The notes: generated from the letters alone by a model not told the origin. A stretch of 64,000 bases of DNA from Bacillus spongiae (GCF_037120725.1 NZ_JBBAXC010000003.1:124001-188000); one strand, 5' to 3'; shown: positions 29,771-39,431, numbered from the stretch's first letter. Translations and numbers: made by a program.

Positions 29771-30868
29771 TTAACGGATACGAATTTCTGATTTTTTATC
29801 AAAGAAATGACATTTATTCATGTCAAGGGCTAACTCGACAGTGTCACCAGCTTTAATGATTGAACGTGAATCAACACGTGCAACAAATTCTTGCCCATTA
29901 ATATCTGAGTATAGCATTCTTTCCGCACCAGTTAGCTCAGATACAATAATCTTTGTTTTAATCGTAGAGCCGCGTGAAGAGTCGATGAAAACAGGCTCAT
30001 CATGCATGTCTTCAGGACGTACACCAAGAATAATTTCCTTTCCAATGTATCCTTGTTCACGTAAAACTTTCATTTTACCTTCAGGAATCTCTAGTGAATT
30101 TTCTCCAATTTCAACTGTACCATCCGCTAGTTTACCGCTAAAGAAGTTCATTGCAGGAGAACCGATAAAACCGCCAACAAATACGTTTTCTGGCTTGTCG
30201 TATACTTCTTTTGGTGAACCTACTTGTTGAATTACACCGTCTTTCATAACAACAATTCGAGTAGCCATAGTCATTGCTTCTGTTTGGTCATGTGTTACGT
30301 AAATAGTGGTTGTTTGTAAACGCTGATGTAGTTTAGCAATTTCTGCACGCATTTGTACACGAAGTTTAGCGTCAAGATTTGATAATGGCTCGTCCATCAA
30401 GAATACTTTCGCATCTCGAACAATTGCACGGCCTAAGGCAACACGTTGACGTTGACCACCAGAAAGGGCTTTTGGTTTACGATCAAGGAGAGCATCTAAT
30501 CCAAGGATTTTAGCCGCTTCATTCACTCGACGTTCAATTTCAGCTTTGTCGAATTTACGGAGTTTTAATCCAAAGGCCATATTATCATAAACCGTCATAT
30601 GCGGGTAAAGTGCATAGTTTTGGAATACCATCGCGATATCACGATCTTTTGGAGCTGTATCATTCACACGTTTTTCACCAATATAGAAATCACCTTTTGA
30701 AATTTCTTCAAGTCCTGCAATCATACGAAGTGTTGTTGATTTACCACAACCAGATGGTCCAACAAACACAATAAATTCTTTGTCCTTTATATGAAGATTA
30801 AAGTCTTTTACTGCTGTAACTTCATTATCATAAACTTTGTAAATATTATCTAATTTTAATTCTGCCAT
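29771..30868 (-). CDS. msmX: MsmX-type sugar ABC transporter ATPase
   Basis: A 365-residue ATPase of the CUT1 carbohydrate importer group (MalK/UgpC/MsmX). Walker A GPSGCGKST, Q-loop FQNYALYPH, signature LSGGQRQR and Walker B VFLMDEPLSNLD all lie in the first 170 residues. A regulatory TOBE/OB domain follows at about 240-365. In B. subtilis MsmX energises several different sugar importers, which explains the absence of permease genes here. The longest frame adds 10 residues, but AGGAGG lies directly before the ATG at 30868, giving exactly the MsmX length. A cre-like sequence lies upstream at 30913-30932. Confidence 0.93.
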   Translation of the reverse strand: MAELKLDNIYKVYDNEVTAVKDFNLHIKDKEFIVFVGPSGCGKSTTLRMIAGLEEISKGDFYIGEKRVNDTAPKDRDIAMVFQNYALYPHMTVYDNMAFGLKLRKFDKAEIERRVNEAAKILGLDALLDRKPKALSGGQRQRVALGRAIVRDAKVFLMDEPLSNLDAKLRVQMRAEIAKLHQRLQTTTIYVTHDQTEAMTMATRIVVMKDGVIQQVGSPKEVYDKPENVFVGGFIGSPAMNFFSGKLADGTVEIGENSLEIPEGKMKVLREQGYIGKEIILGVRPEDMHDEPVFIDSSRGSTIKTKIIVSELTGAERMLYSDINGQEFVARVDSRSIIKAGDTVELALDMNKCHFFDKKSEIRIR

Positions 30869-30912
30869 TGTCGATTTCCTCCTAGATAGTGTCATCATTT
30901 AATTAAGTATAT

Positions 30913-30932
30913 TGTAAACGAAAGCACTTACA
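30913..30932 (-). promoter_or_regulatory. cre-like site upstream of msmX
   Basis: TGTAAACGAAAGCACTTACA contains TGTAA and TTACA half sites. On the minus strand TGTAAGTGCTTTCG matches about 12 of 14 cre positions. Catabolite control of a sugar ATPase would make sense, but the match is imperfect. Confidence 0.35.
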
Positions 30933-30961
30933 TTTTCCTATGTTCAATATGCACAAAAAGG

Positions 30962-31894
30962 TTAATCATCTTTGTGCATATTGCTCGATTGGTGGTGAAA
31001 TTCATAGTCTAAGCAGGCAAGATAAGCTGTAATACCGCCTTTAAAGCTCTTCAAATTAATTTGTGTTTTTTCAATAAATTTATCAATTCGATATTGTAGA
31101 CTATTTCGATGCATAAAGAGTTGTTTGGCTGTCAAACTTACATTGGATTGATTTTCAAGGAATCGTTTAATCGTTAATACCATTTCAGGCTCTTCTTTAA
31201 AGCCTTGATGGAGAGAAGAGAAAACCGTTTCTTTTTGTGAATTTGAGAGCTGCTTTAACAAATAAACAGGAAAGACCTCTTCGAAGGTTATTACTTTATT
31301 TTTGTGCATCGTTGAAAGAGCAAAAGAAAATAAACTCTTTTCTTTCATCATTTCTTCAGATAATCCTTCAGTCAGATGATGTGATTTTCCAAAGAAAAAG
31401 CTAAGCATAGTTAAAAAATCACTTTCTAAAACCTGAACAGCTGCTGATAAATCTTCAATTGACATCATGAAATCAGATTTTTTTTCAATGATTAGACCGT
31501 ATCCTTTCTCATGAAAAAGGACGATAATCTCGCTTGGAAATATATTAGAAAAAGCTTCGACGAGCAACTCCCTGTCCACATACGAAGAAATATGAAAGTG
31601 GATAAAACGATATGTTTCACCTTGCTTTGCAGGGAGCAAGGTTGTATCCTCATCAAATAAGAATCGGTACCATTGTGTCTCTTCAGGTGTATAAGAAATA
31701 AACGAGGATGGCGTAATAGGTTCTAAAAAGACGGCTAATAGGTCTTTTTCCTCTATTGATAGTACTTCTTTAGGAATCCCAATATAGTGGGGTTCACCTG
31801 ATACTGTATACCAATGATAATGGTTGTGTTCCTTTCCAGGCATTGCTTTTTGAATTCTTGCATTTGGATATTTTTCCTTCAATTTTTGGAACAT
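30962..31894 (-). CDS. PucR/CdaR-family transcriptional regulator
   Basis: A 310-residue regulator with a C-terminal PucR-type helix-turn-helix at about 250-300 (LTAKQLFMHRNSLQYRIDKF, then TQINLKSF). The N-terminal 200 residues contain no recognised sensor domain. Related proteins (CdaR, PucR) respond to small metabolites. The gene ends about 90 bases upstream of msmX on the same strand, so it may control the sugar ATPase gene or precede it in one transcript. GAGGGG lies upstream of the ATG. Confidence 0.75.
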   Translation of the reverse strand: MFQKLKEKYPNARIQKAMPGKEHNHYHWYTVSGEPHYIGIPKEVLSIEEKDLLAVFLEPITPSSFISYTPEETQWYRFLFDEDTTLLPAKQGETYRFIHFHISSYVDRELLVEAFSNIFPSEIIVLFHEKGYGLIIEKKSDFMMSIEDLSAAVQVLESDFLTMLSFFFGKSHHLTEGLSEEMMKEKSLFSFALSTMHKNKVITFEEVFPVYLLKQLSNSQKETVFSSLHQGFKEEPEMVLTIKRFLENQSNVSLTAKQLFMHRNSLQYRIDKFIEKTQINLKSFKGGITAYLACLDYEFHHQSSNMHKDD

Positions 31895-32090
31895 GAAAAG
31901 CCCCTCTTTACTGTCATAATAGTATCATTGTATAGAAAATCGCTTACATTTCAAAGGAATACTACTCCTTTAAGTTTTATTTATATAGAGCTTCCTTACT
32001 ATCAATTAGTTAGTATAATGATTGTAAAAAACAGCTCGTTCTACGATTTGCGCTATCTAAGTGTAAATGAACATGAAAAAATAATGCAGC

Positions 32091-32124
32091 AAAAAAGAGT
32101 AGGGTTTCTCCTACTCTTTGTAAT
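32091..32124 (-). terminator. terminator downstream of the 65-residue protein gene
   Basis: AAAGAGTAGG pairs with CCTACTCTTT around a 6-base loop. The T-run after the stem is on the minus strand. Confidence 0.75.
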
Positions 32125-32164
32125 AATTTGCTTTATTATAATAAGCTGAAGTGAATTGTTGTTT

Positions 32165-32362
32165 TTATTTTGTTTCATTTGAGGGGGATTCATCGAGAAA
32201 AATATCGACACATTCTTCAATGTTGGCTTTATCAATTCCCATATGAACAGAACCGCCAGACATCCCTTCATTAATAAAGCGATCTACATCCAAATAAGCT
32301 TTGTGTTTTCCTTCATAATCGGTATCAGGGAGAAATTGAGGGTTGCTTTTTTTCTTGTTCAT
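32165..32362 (-). CDS. small hypothetical protein
   Basis: A 65-residue hydrophilic protein, not recognised. It has a basic N-terminus (NKKKSNPQ), a glycine-containing centre (GMSGGSVHMG) and an acidic C-terminal half. GAAGGAGG lies upstream of the ATG. It lies immediately downstream of the yheE-like gene on the same strand, in the spore-coat-associated yhe cluster, and is followed by a terminator. Small size and company suggest a sporulation protein, which is inference only. Confidence 0.6.
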   Translation of the reverse strand: MNKKKSNPQFLPDTDYEGKHKAYLDVDRFINEGMSGGSVHMGIDKANIEECVDIFLDESPSNETK

Positions 32363-32423
32363 TAATAATTGACCTCCTTCACGTCTTAGTTTGACTGAAT
32401 AAAGGAAGTCTCATGCAAGAAGT

Positions 32424-32633
32424 TTACTCATATACGTGAAAAAGCATTAGGTCATGGATGTACTGCCTAATTTTCTCCTCATCCTCTTTTGAAGGTTTAG
32501 GGGAGGTCCATTCTATATCCCCATTTTTCAAATAATTTCCAGTAAGCTTAATTCCCTTAAAGTAGAACGAAAAGCCCCATCCTGGCAGCTGGTTATTTTC
32601 ATATAGTGACTTATATTGAAAATGTTGGATCAT
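32424..32633 (-). CDS. yheE: YheE family protein (DUF5342)
   Basis: A 69-residue protein resembling YheE, a small conserved Bacillus protein of unknown function encoded next to yheD. The pattern HFQYKSLYENNQLPGWGFSF followed by Tyr, Phe and a charged C-terminal helix is typical. GGAGGTGG lies 7 bases before the ATG. Downstream of the ATP-grasp cluster on the same strand and probably transcribed with it. Confidence 0.8.
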   Translation of the reverse strand: MIQHFQYKSLYENNQLPGWGFSFYFKGIKLTGNYLKNGDIEWTSPKPSKEDEEKIRQYIHDLMLFHVYE

Positions 32634-32685
32634 ATTTTGCCACCTCCATCTTTATTGTAAACCCTTCCATCAGAAAAGCAACTAT

Positions 32686-33840
32686 TTAATTGGAGGTGAA
32701 TATTTTTACTAAAGACTTGATTCTCTCTTCTTCAATCCCTTCTTCGTCAAATTTCATGGGCTTGCTATTAATTTCAAAAAGGAATAAATCTCCTTCGGTT
32801 GAAAGCCCTAAATCTAAAGTGAATTCTCCCATCCAACCAAAACGATCACTTAAACATTTTCCACATTCCGTAACAATTTCCTGTACCTTTTGTTCGTTCA
32901 CTCGATGTTTTATCTTTTCAAAAGGAAGCACACTTCCGCCCCTTTTCACGTGAGTCGTAATCTTTTCTTTACCAGCTAATCGAATGCCGATTCCTGTCAC
33001 GTTGTACAATTTTCCGTCAGAGTGAGCCATTACTCTTAAGTCATATTTATGGCCTTGATACATATCGGTCAGAATATGCTCTTGAATAATATGATGACTA
33101 GCCCAGTTTTCATGCTCTCTCCATAATTCAGAAATAGAAGGGAATTTTATTGTACTACTCGCATTTTTTCGCAACACAGAGCTGTCGGGGTTTAGCTTTA
33201 TCAAAGAAATACCTTCTCCTTGTGAGGAAGTAATTTGTTTTACATAAGCGCTCGAATAAGTTGTTAGCATATTTACTAATGTGTTCTTATTTTCTATTTT
33301 CTGTGTGAAGGGGAGGCAGGGTGAAAGAATAGGATTTTGTTTTAATGCTTCGTATAATTCCCATTTATCCATAAAGCATGGATTAAAGAAAGGGATTTGA
33401 TGTTGGGCGAAATAAGTGGTCATATCTTGGAAGGTTTCACTTTTTTCTTCTTGTCGATGGATAATTCGGTTATACACTATACTCGGAAGGGGAAAACGAG
33501 TCTCGAGCCAAGAATCAGATTCTGGCTCGTATACAATTCCATCAATTTCATCATATTCTATGTCTTGAAGTGAAAAGATAAAGCTAATTCCCCCGTTTTG
33601 AAGGATTTCACGTTGAATTTGCTTGAACAAGCGTGCATTTACTAAAAGCTTTCCTTTCTCATTTCGAGAGGTAAGGATCCCTACAAGAGTGACAGAGCTT
33701 TTTGATCTAATCTTAATTGGAAAAGCTACAGATTGACCGTAATCTTTATAAAGTAAGTAGCTTTGACCAAAGGGGATCGTAATTTTATTCGTTTGTTGGT
33801 GAAACCAAGTTTGGGACGTTGCATGATAGTACATGGTCAT
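32686..33840 (-). CDS. YheC/YheD family ATP-grasp protein, paralogue 1
   Basis: A 384-residue endospore coat-associated YheC/D ATP-grasp protein. The fold suggests ATP-dependent ligation of a carboxylate to an amine, but the substrate is unknown. The C-terminal metal-binding region GEFTLDLGLSTEGDLFLFEINSKP is well kept, with GDLF preceding the Glu and Asn ligands. The start ATG overlaps the stop of the previous paralogue by four bases (ATGA), so the two are coupled; AGGAGC lies upstream. Together with the next three genes it forms a tandem array. B. subtilis has two members (yheC and yheD). Confidence 0.85.
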   Translation of the reverse strand: MTMYYHATSQTWFHQQTNKITIPFGQSYLLYKDYGQSVAFPIKIRSKSSVTLVGILTSRNEKGKLLVNARLFKQIQREILQNGGISFIFSLQDIEYDEIDGIVYEPESDSWLETRFPLPSIVYNRIIHRQEEKSETFQDMTTYFAQHQIPFFNPCFMDKWELYEALKQNPILSPCLPFTQKIENKNTLVNMLTTYSSAYVKQITSSQGEGISLIKLNPDSSVLRKNASSTIKFPSISELWREHENWASHHIIQEHILTDMYQGHKYDLRVMAHSDGKLYNVTGIGIRLAGKEKITTHVKRGGSVLPFEKIKHRVNEQKVQEIVTECGKCLSDRFGWMGEFTLDLGLSTEGDLFLFEINSKPMKFDEEGIEEERIKSLVKIFTSN

Positions 33841-35198
33841 AAGAAAAGCTCCTTGTGCTGTTTCATTGCTTTTTCTGTTAAGTATATTCCATAAGAAAGA
33901 GCAAGCTTATTAGTCAAATATTCAAAATGTTTTAATGCAGGGTGATGAAAAATGGAGCGCCCTGGCTTGGAGTTCGCTTCAAACATCCAAACGCGTTCCT
34001 GTCTATCAATACCTAAATCAAAACCAATTTCTCCAACAACCCCCTCTGTATTCTCTTCTATGCTTTTAGCTAACTTTAATGCAGCCTCTTTCAGAAGGGA
34101 TTCATATTTTCTTCGGTCTACTTCTGAAAAGATTTCGGCTAAACTTTTCACTTCACCACCACTATGCACATGGGTTGTTACACTTCCACTTCCAGCTACC
34201 TTTGCAGCAATTGCGCTCACTTCCCAGTCACCGTCTTCATTTTTATTCACATGAATGCGAAAATCGATGGGGGATTGCTCGACTCTAAGGAGTGAAATAC
34301 CTTGCTGAATTAAAAATTTGTCAGGGTTTTTTGACTGTAGTATTTTTTCATAAAGATATTCAAGGGAAGAACTTTTTACTAATTTATTTTCACCTTGATG
34401 TCGAAAACGGCAAAAGTAATTTCCTTTTGTCCGATCATATAGGATTTGATGAATCCCAATACCGAGGCTTCCATTTTTCGGTTTTAAGAAAATATTATTA
34501 TACTTTGCAAGCATTTTCTCTGCTTGAGAAAAGGAAAGGAATGGGTGAGTTTCTGGAAGGTAGCTCTCAACGGAATCATCAGAAAATAACCGTTCAAAGA
34601 TCTCAAGTTTATTGAAAAAACCTGGATTATACCAAGGAATAAGATAATCATCTTGTAATCTTGCTTTAATTATTTGTGCTTGCATTCGATTTTCACTTTT
34701 TCGGTTGGGGAGTCGATCATAAATGACATTTGGAAAAGGGACTTTGATTTGTCTCCATTCTTCGTCGATGTAAAAAAGTCCCATAATATGTTCTCCTGTC
34801 CAATTAATATGTTGCTCTCCAAATAGAAATGGGACTATCCCATGAGGTTCTTGAGTGTTAATTAGCTTTTGAAAAAAGCCAGTTCTTTCGCCCACGGGCT
34901 TTGCATCATTTGCGGTAAAACCGGAAGTGAAAATACCAATTAAAGGTCCGAGAGAAATCGTTTCCTCATGTACAAAGCAATAGAGCTTGTTTATAAATTT
35001 AGGGATTTGTAGTTGATTTGCGAGCGACGTTGAAAGGATAATTTCTTCTTTTTCGTGCGGGTGTGGGAGACAATGAATATTTAGTTTATTGGTACCAAAG
35101 CAAACCGTTAAGAAGTCGGAAGTTGGTTGAACTGATTTTGGGTAATAAAGAAGCGGAAGTGCTTTAGTTATTATGATAACATCATAAGCCTTTTTCAA
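33837..35198 (-). CDS. yheD: YheC/YheD family ATP-grasp protein, paralogue 2
   Basis: A 453-residue member, the same length as B. subtilis YheD. An N-terminal domain of about 200 residues precedes the ATP-grasp fold. Nucleotide-binding KPKNGSLGIGI is at about 233-243, and the metal site GEIGFDLGIDRQERVWMFEA is followed by NSKPGRSIF near 405. It starts at TTG with AGGAGG 8 bases upstream. It lies 12 bases after the previous gene in the array. Known family members are made in the mother cell and are found with spore coat. The assignment as yheD is by length and position. Confidence 0.85.
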   Translation of the reverse strand: MKKAYDVIIITKALPLLYYPKSVQPTSDFLTVCFGTNKLNIHCLPHPHEKEEIILSTSLANQLQIPKFINKLYCFVHEETISLGPLIGIFTSGFTANDAKPVGERTGFFQKLINTQEPHGIVPFLFGEQHINWTGEHIMGLFYIDEEWRQIKVPFPNVIYDRLPNRKSENRMQAQIIKARLQDDYLIPWYNPGFFNKLEIFERLFSDDSVESYLPETHPFLSFSQAEKMLAKYNNIFLKPKNGSLGIGIHQILYDRTKGNYFCRFRHQGENKLVKSSSLEYLYEKILQSKNPDKFLIQQGISLLRVEQSPIDFRIHVNKNEDGDWEVSAIAAKVAGSGSVTTHVHSGGEVKSLAEIFSEVDRRKYESLLKEAALKLAKSIEENTEGVVGEIGFDLGIDRQERVWMFEANSKPGRSIFHHPALKHFEYLTNKLALSYGIYLTEKAMKQHKELFL

Positions 35199-35210
35199 TG
35201 TGATTACCTC

Positions 35211-36287
35211 CTATAATAGGGGAGAACGATTAAGCCAATGTCTTTCTACATGTTTACAATATTGGAGGGGGGCATAGTATAACGTTTCTAAAGTATCAGG
35301 ATATAGTTTTTCTATAAGAGTTCTACCAGGCTTTGAGTTGATGTCACAGATCCAAATTGAACTGTCTTCTCCAATTAAAATATCAATGCCCAATTCAAAT
35401 AATGGGGCGAACGTTTCCTCTAAAATGACTGGTAAACTTGCAATGAGGTCTTGTAGCTCAGTGAAAATAAATTCCCACTGTAGATGTTTTTGGCTTTTCT
35501 TCCATGTTTTTAACGGGATAATCTCAGCTCCAGCATGAAGGTTAGTTAAAAGCGAATACTCTTTGCCACATCGGACTCCTAATCCTCTTTTTTGCCAATG
35601 ACCATATTCGTCTTTTTGCAAGAAAATCCGAATATCAAATGGTTCGTGATTTTTTGTTTTACTTTGAATTCGCTTTTGGACAATAAAGTCGTGTTTTTTT
35701 ATTAAGGCATTTACCCATGTTGAAAACATAGGAAGTGTTAAGCTTTTACTTTTTGTCACTTGTTCTTTCGTCATTGAAATGACGACGTGTTTATCTTGTA
35801 ATGAAAGGCCGTAAACCGCAAATCCGCCAGCACCATCAATGGGCTTCATGATTACATGCTTATGTTTTTGTAAAAATGAAAGAAGAGATTCGGCATTCAT
35901 TACATACTCGGTGTCAATTAAATAGGCTGATAGGGACGGGGAGTTGGTAAGCGATGTATGCATTTTCCATTTGTCAGGAAGGCCGTACCCAATAAATAAC
36001 GTGTCCTTTCTATTCTTTAACCATTGAACGATACGCTTAGCTTGCTGTGAATCGGTAGGATTGTTATAAAAACAACGGTCGTAAATAAGGGTAGGAATCG
36101 GCATGGTCGTCTTTTTCCATTCATTTTCGTCATAATGGTAGCCCGTGACATTTTCTGAATAAGGATCTATAGACAAAGGAGAAAATATGAAAACTTCTAC
36201 TTCCATATCAAGACTACGTTTGCCTATCTCATCAATGGCCTGAGGAACTGGATAAGGGGTTAAAGTCATAATGCCTAACTTAGTCAT
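35211..36287 (-). CDS. yheC: YheC/YheD family ATP-grasp protein, paralogue 3
   Basis: A 358-residue member, close to B. subtilis YheC in length (about 363), with a short N-terminus starting MTKLGIMTLTPYP. ATP-binding Lys in MKPIDGAGGFAVYG is near residue 147, and the terminal metal site FELGIDILIGEDSSIWICD continues with INSKPGRTLI near 320. AAAGGAGT lies before the ATG. The start overlaps the stop of the fourth paralogue by 8 bases. Assignment as yheC is by length. Confidence 0.83.
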   Translation of the reverse strand: MTKLGIMTLTPYPVPQAIDEIGKRSLDMEVEVFIFSPLSIDPYSENVTGYHYDENEWKKTTMPIPTLIYDRCFYNNPTDSQQAKRIVQWLKNRKDTLFIGYGLPDKWKMHTSLTNSPSLSAYLIDTEYVMNAESLLSFLQKHKHVIMKPIDGAGGFAVYGLSLQDKHVVISMTKEQVTKSKSLTLPMFSTWVNALIKKHDFIVQKRIQSKTKNHEPFDIRIFLQKDEYGHWQKRGLGVRCGKEYSLLTNLHAGAEIIPLKTWKKSQKHLQWEFIFTELQDLIASLPVILEETFAPLFELGIDILIGEDSSIWICDINSKPGRTLIEKLYPDTLETLYYAPLQYCKHVERHWLNRSPLL

Positions 36288-37635
36288 TTGAAATACTCCT
36301 TTCTAACCAAACACATTCAAAATAATGATATAACGCTTTAACAGAAGGACGAATTCCACTATCTTGAGTGAAATTTTTCGATGGTTTACTGTTCACTTCT
36401 ATTAACCATATTTGTTTATCTTCGTCGACGGCTATATCGATTCCAAGCTCGCCGATATGAACATTCATTTCCTTGCTTAGTATTTCAGCAATTTGAATCG
36501 AGAAATTTTTCATTGTATTCCATAGTTGCTTTCCGGCTTTTTCACCATAATGCTCTCGCAAAAAAGATTGAGCCTTTTCCATTTCTCCACCTTGTGCTAG
36601 GTTAGAAACAAATGAGTTAGGCTTTGAAAATCGAACAACACTTGAAATTACTTGCCAGACTTTTTTATGATTAGGTATAACTAAAATACGAAAATCAAGT
36701 ACTTTATAATGAACACGTTCAAGGGGAATGGTTTTTTGAATAATAGATTGAGAGGAGGCTAGTACAGGCTTTAATGTTTGAATGAGGTCCTGTCGATTCT
36801 CAAAAGTAATTTCACTGCTCTTTGCGGTATGATAGAAAACATAATAATCATTTTCCATTTTTAGGCGAATGATATCTCGTCCTTGGCTTCCGTGAATGGG
36901 TTTAATAAATATATCTTGATAGGCGACTAGTAATTGTAGTAATTGGTTCAAATCTTTATACAAGAAGGTTTCAGGAATAAAAGAGGAGATACTTTCATGC
37001 TTGCTTAATGTTTCATAGACCTCCCATTTTGAAAGAAACTTTTCATTAAAGAGTGGAATCCCTTGGGATTGGCATTCGGTTACAAATCGTTGAAAAGCAG
37101 TCTTTCTTTCCTTTTTACGCGAATGAATGCGATTGTATATGACGTCAGGTAAAGGGAAGAAGTCCTTTTCCCATTTATGTCGATTTGAATAGTAATACCC
37201 TTCTACAAAATTATCTTTAATCGCTGAAAAATTTGAAACATATAAAAAGCCTCCATTTTGAAGTACATATTCATGTAACTCAAGTAAGAAATGTTCAAGC
37301 GTTAAAAAATCGGGGATTTTGTTTTTTATTACGATTCCTGTTAACACAGTAATGAGCGGACCTAATCTTAGCCCATCCCCACTCTCGTTTATGCATATTT
37401 GATATGGTTGGTGATGAATAGGCATCCCTAGTTCTGAAAAACAAGCTGTTGAAAGGTGAATTTCATTGAGCTGTAGAATGGAGGATGTTTCAAGCTTTGC
37501 TAAAGTATCTTTTTGTCCGAACGAAAGTTTAATTTGGTCGCCTTCTGCTGTAATCTCAGTCTCAAGAAGCGAAGGGTGAAGGCGAATGATGTAATCCTGT
37601 AGTTTCGCTTCAATTATGTTGACAGATGTGTTCAT
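36280..37635 (-). CDS. YheC/YheD family ATP-grasp protein, paralogue 4
   Basis: A 451-residue member with the same two-domain layout as paralogue 2. Nucleotide-binding KPIHGSQGRDI and a terminal GELGIDIAVDEDKQIWLIE followed by VNSKPSKNF are visible. The longest frame opens at ATG 37650 without a good ribosome binding site, while GAGGAA lies 8 bases before ATG 37635, which is chosen. It is the first gene of the minus-strand array and divergent from yheB. Confidence 0.83.
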   Translation of the reverse strand: MNTSVNIIEAKLQDYIIRLHPSLLETEITAEGDQIKLSFGQKDTLAKLETSSILQLNEIHLSTACFSELGMPIHHQPYQICINESGDGLRLGPLITVLTGIVIKNKIPDFLTLEHFLLELHEYVLQNGGFLYVSNFSAIKDNFVEGYYYSNRHKWEKDFFPLPDVIYNRIHSRKKERKTAFQRFVTECQSQGIPLFNEKFLSKWEVYETLSKHESISSFIPETFLYKDLNQLLQLLVAYQDIFIKPIHGSQGRDIIRLKMENDYYVFYHTAKSSEITFENRQDLIQTLKPVLASSQSIIQKTIPLERVHYKVLDFRILVIPNHKKVWQVISSVVRFSKPNSFVSNLAQGGEMEKAQSFLREHYGEKAGKQLWNTMKNFSIQIAEILSKEMNVHIGELGIDIAVDEDKQIWLIEVNSKPSKNFTQDSGIRPSVKALYHYFECVWLERSISND

Positions 37636-37764
37636 GAAGGGATTCCTCATTTGCTTAACCCGTCTATTAAAATTATAATGTGTGAATGGGCTATCGTTGA
37701 TAGTGCATTTTATGTGAAACAGAATAAAATTGTGTTTGATGTAAGAGGAAAGGTTGAGGAAATT

Positions 37765-38901
37765 GTGAAAGAAGTAATTATGATCCTGTTTATGATAGGT
37801 ATTGGAGCTGTTATAGGGGGAGTTACCAATTCATTAGCGATTAAAATGTTATTTCGTCCCTATGTCCCAATGTATATTGGAAGATGGAGGGTGCCCTTTA
37901 CACCGGGTTTAATACCGAAACGAAGAGGAGAGCTTGCTGATCAACTAGGTAGTATGGTTGTAGAACATTTGTTAACTCCAGAAAGTATTCAAAAAAGAAT
38001 TCTCGATGATACTTTTTCAAACGAGCTAACACAGTGGGCGAAAGATGAGGTCAAACAACTTAAAAGTTCTACAGTTTCGCTTGAGGAGCTTCTTGAAAAA
38101 GTCGGGGTTAATCAACCAGAAGACAGGATTCATGAACTAACCGAACGATGGATGATGACAAAATATCAAGATTTTAAGTTGGCATACCAAAACACGTCTA
38201 TACTACAAACACTTCCCCCAGAACTTGAAGTAAAAATAGAAGAGAAGCTTCCATTTATAGTGGATCTAATAACAGATAAAGGTATTCAATATTTTTCATC
38301 AGAAGAAGGAAAAGCAAAAATAAAAGTAATGATCGATGATTTTTTAGCTGAAAGAGGAATGCTTGGCGGGATGCTGCAAATGTTCTTAGGTAACACTTCT
38401 GTTGTGGATAGAGTGCAGCCAGAGTTAATCAAATTTCTTCGCCATACTGGTACAAGGCAATTAATACTTCGTCTAATTACGAACGAGTGGGAGAAGGTAA
38501 AGCATACAGAATGGAAAATCCTTTTTGAAAATGTTGAAGATGATAAAGTGATGAATACGATTTCACAAACGATGAGGAAAATCGTTGATGTAAAAGGACT
38601 GTTAGCTATTTCTCTTGGAGAGCTTATTGCAAAAATAAATGAGAAGCATATCGACACCCTTGTGCCTATCGTGGTTACAAAAGGGGTAGAGAAGGTATCA
38701 CATCGACTACCAAGGCTATTAGAAAAGCTAAAGGTACAGGAGTTGGTGAAAGATCAAGTGGATTCTTTCTCAACACAACGTTTAGAAAAAATGGTGTTAG
38801 ATATATCTAAAAGCGAGTTGAAAATGATTACTTTTCTAGGTGCACTGCTTGGTGGAACAATTGGTTTTGTCCAAGGAGTCATCGTTTTATTACTAAAATA
38901 G
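37765..38901 (+). CDS. yheB: YheB, DUF445 family membrane protein
   Basis: A 378-residue DUF445 protein, against 377 in B. subtilis YheB. The N-terminal membrane segment (about residues 5-25) leads into GGVTNSLAIKMLFRPY and FTPGLIPKRRGELA, the family hallmarks. A long helical cytoplasmic body follows, with a C-terminal membrane segment at about 355-375. Function is unknown. The longest frame opens at TTG 37651, far upstream. TGAGGA lies before GTG 37765, which gives the family length, so that start is used. Divergent from the ATP-grasp array. Confidence 0.85.
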   Translation: MKEVIMILFMIGIGAVIGGVTNSLAIKMLFRPYVPMYIGRWRVPFTPGLIPKRRGELADQLGSMVVEHLLTPESIQKRILDDTFSNELTQWAKDEVKQLKSSTVSLEELLEKVGVNQPEDRIHELTERWMMTKYQDFKLAYQNTSILQTLPPELEVKIEEKLPFIVDLITDKGIQYFSSEEGKAKIKVMIDDFLAERGMLGGMLQMFLGNTSVVDRVQPELIKFLRHTGTRQLILRLITNEWEKVKHTEWKILFENVEDDKVMNTISQTMRKIVDVKGLLAISLGELIAKINEKHIDTLVPIVVTKGVEKVSHRLPRLLEKLKVQELVKDQVDSFSTQRLEKMVLDISKSELKMITFLGALLGGTIGFVQGVIVLLLK

Positions 38902-39067
38902 ATCAATAAGGGAATGTTCTTTCATTCCCTTTCATAGTTTGTTATAGTGGATAAAGATTTACTGGGAAAAGATTGAACATATGAGCGGTACTTAAACAAG
39001 GAGTGTTTTACTGCTATTGATGTAATGACAATCTATTCGTTCGGTAAAAACTAGAGGAGGCCAAAAT

Positions 39068-39421
39068 ATGTCTGTAAATTTACATGATTACGCAAATGAG
39101 CTAGAAAAAGTATTAAGACAGAGCGAGGAGTATACTCATCTTAAAAAAATGTATGATGAAGTAAACAAAGATGAATCTGCTCAGAAAATGTTTGAAAACT
39201 TCCGTAATATTCAAATGCAACTTCAGCAAAAGCAAATGACCGGTGAGGAAATCACACAAGAAGAAGTAGAGCAAGCTCAAAAGTATGCAGCACTTGTTCA
39301 GCAACATGAGAAAATTGGGAAGCTTATGGAAGCGGAACAACGCATGAGCATGGTCATTAGTGATCTTAACCGTATCATTATGAAGCCGTTAGAAGAACTA
39401 TATGGTTCTATGCAGCAATAA
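39068..39421 (+). CDS. yheA: YheA, YlbF family helical protein
   Basis: A 117-residue all-helical protein of the YlbF/YmcA/YheA family, the same length as B. subtilis YheA. It is rich in Gln, Glu and Met, with coiled-coil character at about 10-100. Paralogues YlbF and YmcA belong to the Y-complex acting with RNase Y; YheA itself has no settled role. GAGGAGG lies 7 bases before the ATG. It follows yheB as in B. subtilis and ends at a strong terminator. Confidence 0.93.
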   Translation: MSVNLHDYANELEKVLRQSEEYTHLKKMYDEVNKDESAQKMFENFRNIQMQLQQKQMTGEEITQEEVEQAQKYAALVQQHEKIGKLMEAEQRMSMVISDLNRIIMKPLEELYGSMQQ

Positions 39422-39431
39422 ATAACACAAG

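Noticed and set aside
31814-32149. 111-codon plus-strand frame across the PucR-family gene start and the gap
   Set aside because: Mostly antisense to a supported gene and with no ribosome binding site.
34079-34615. Plus-strand frames of 69-107 codons inside the ATP-grasp genes
   Set aside because: Antisense shadows of well-supported coding sequence.
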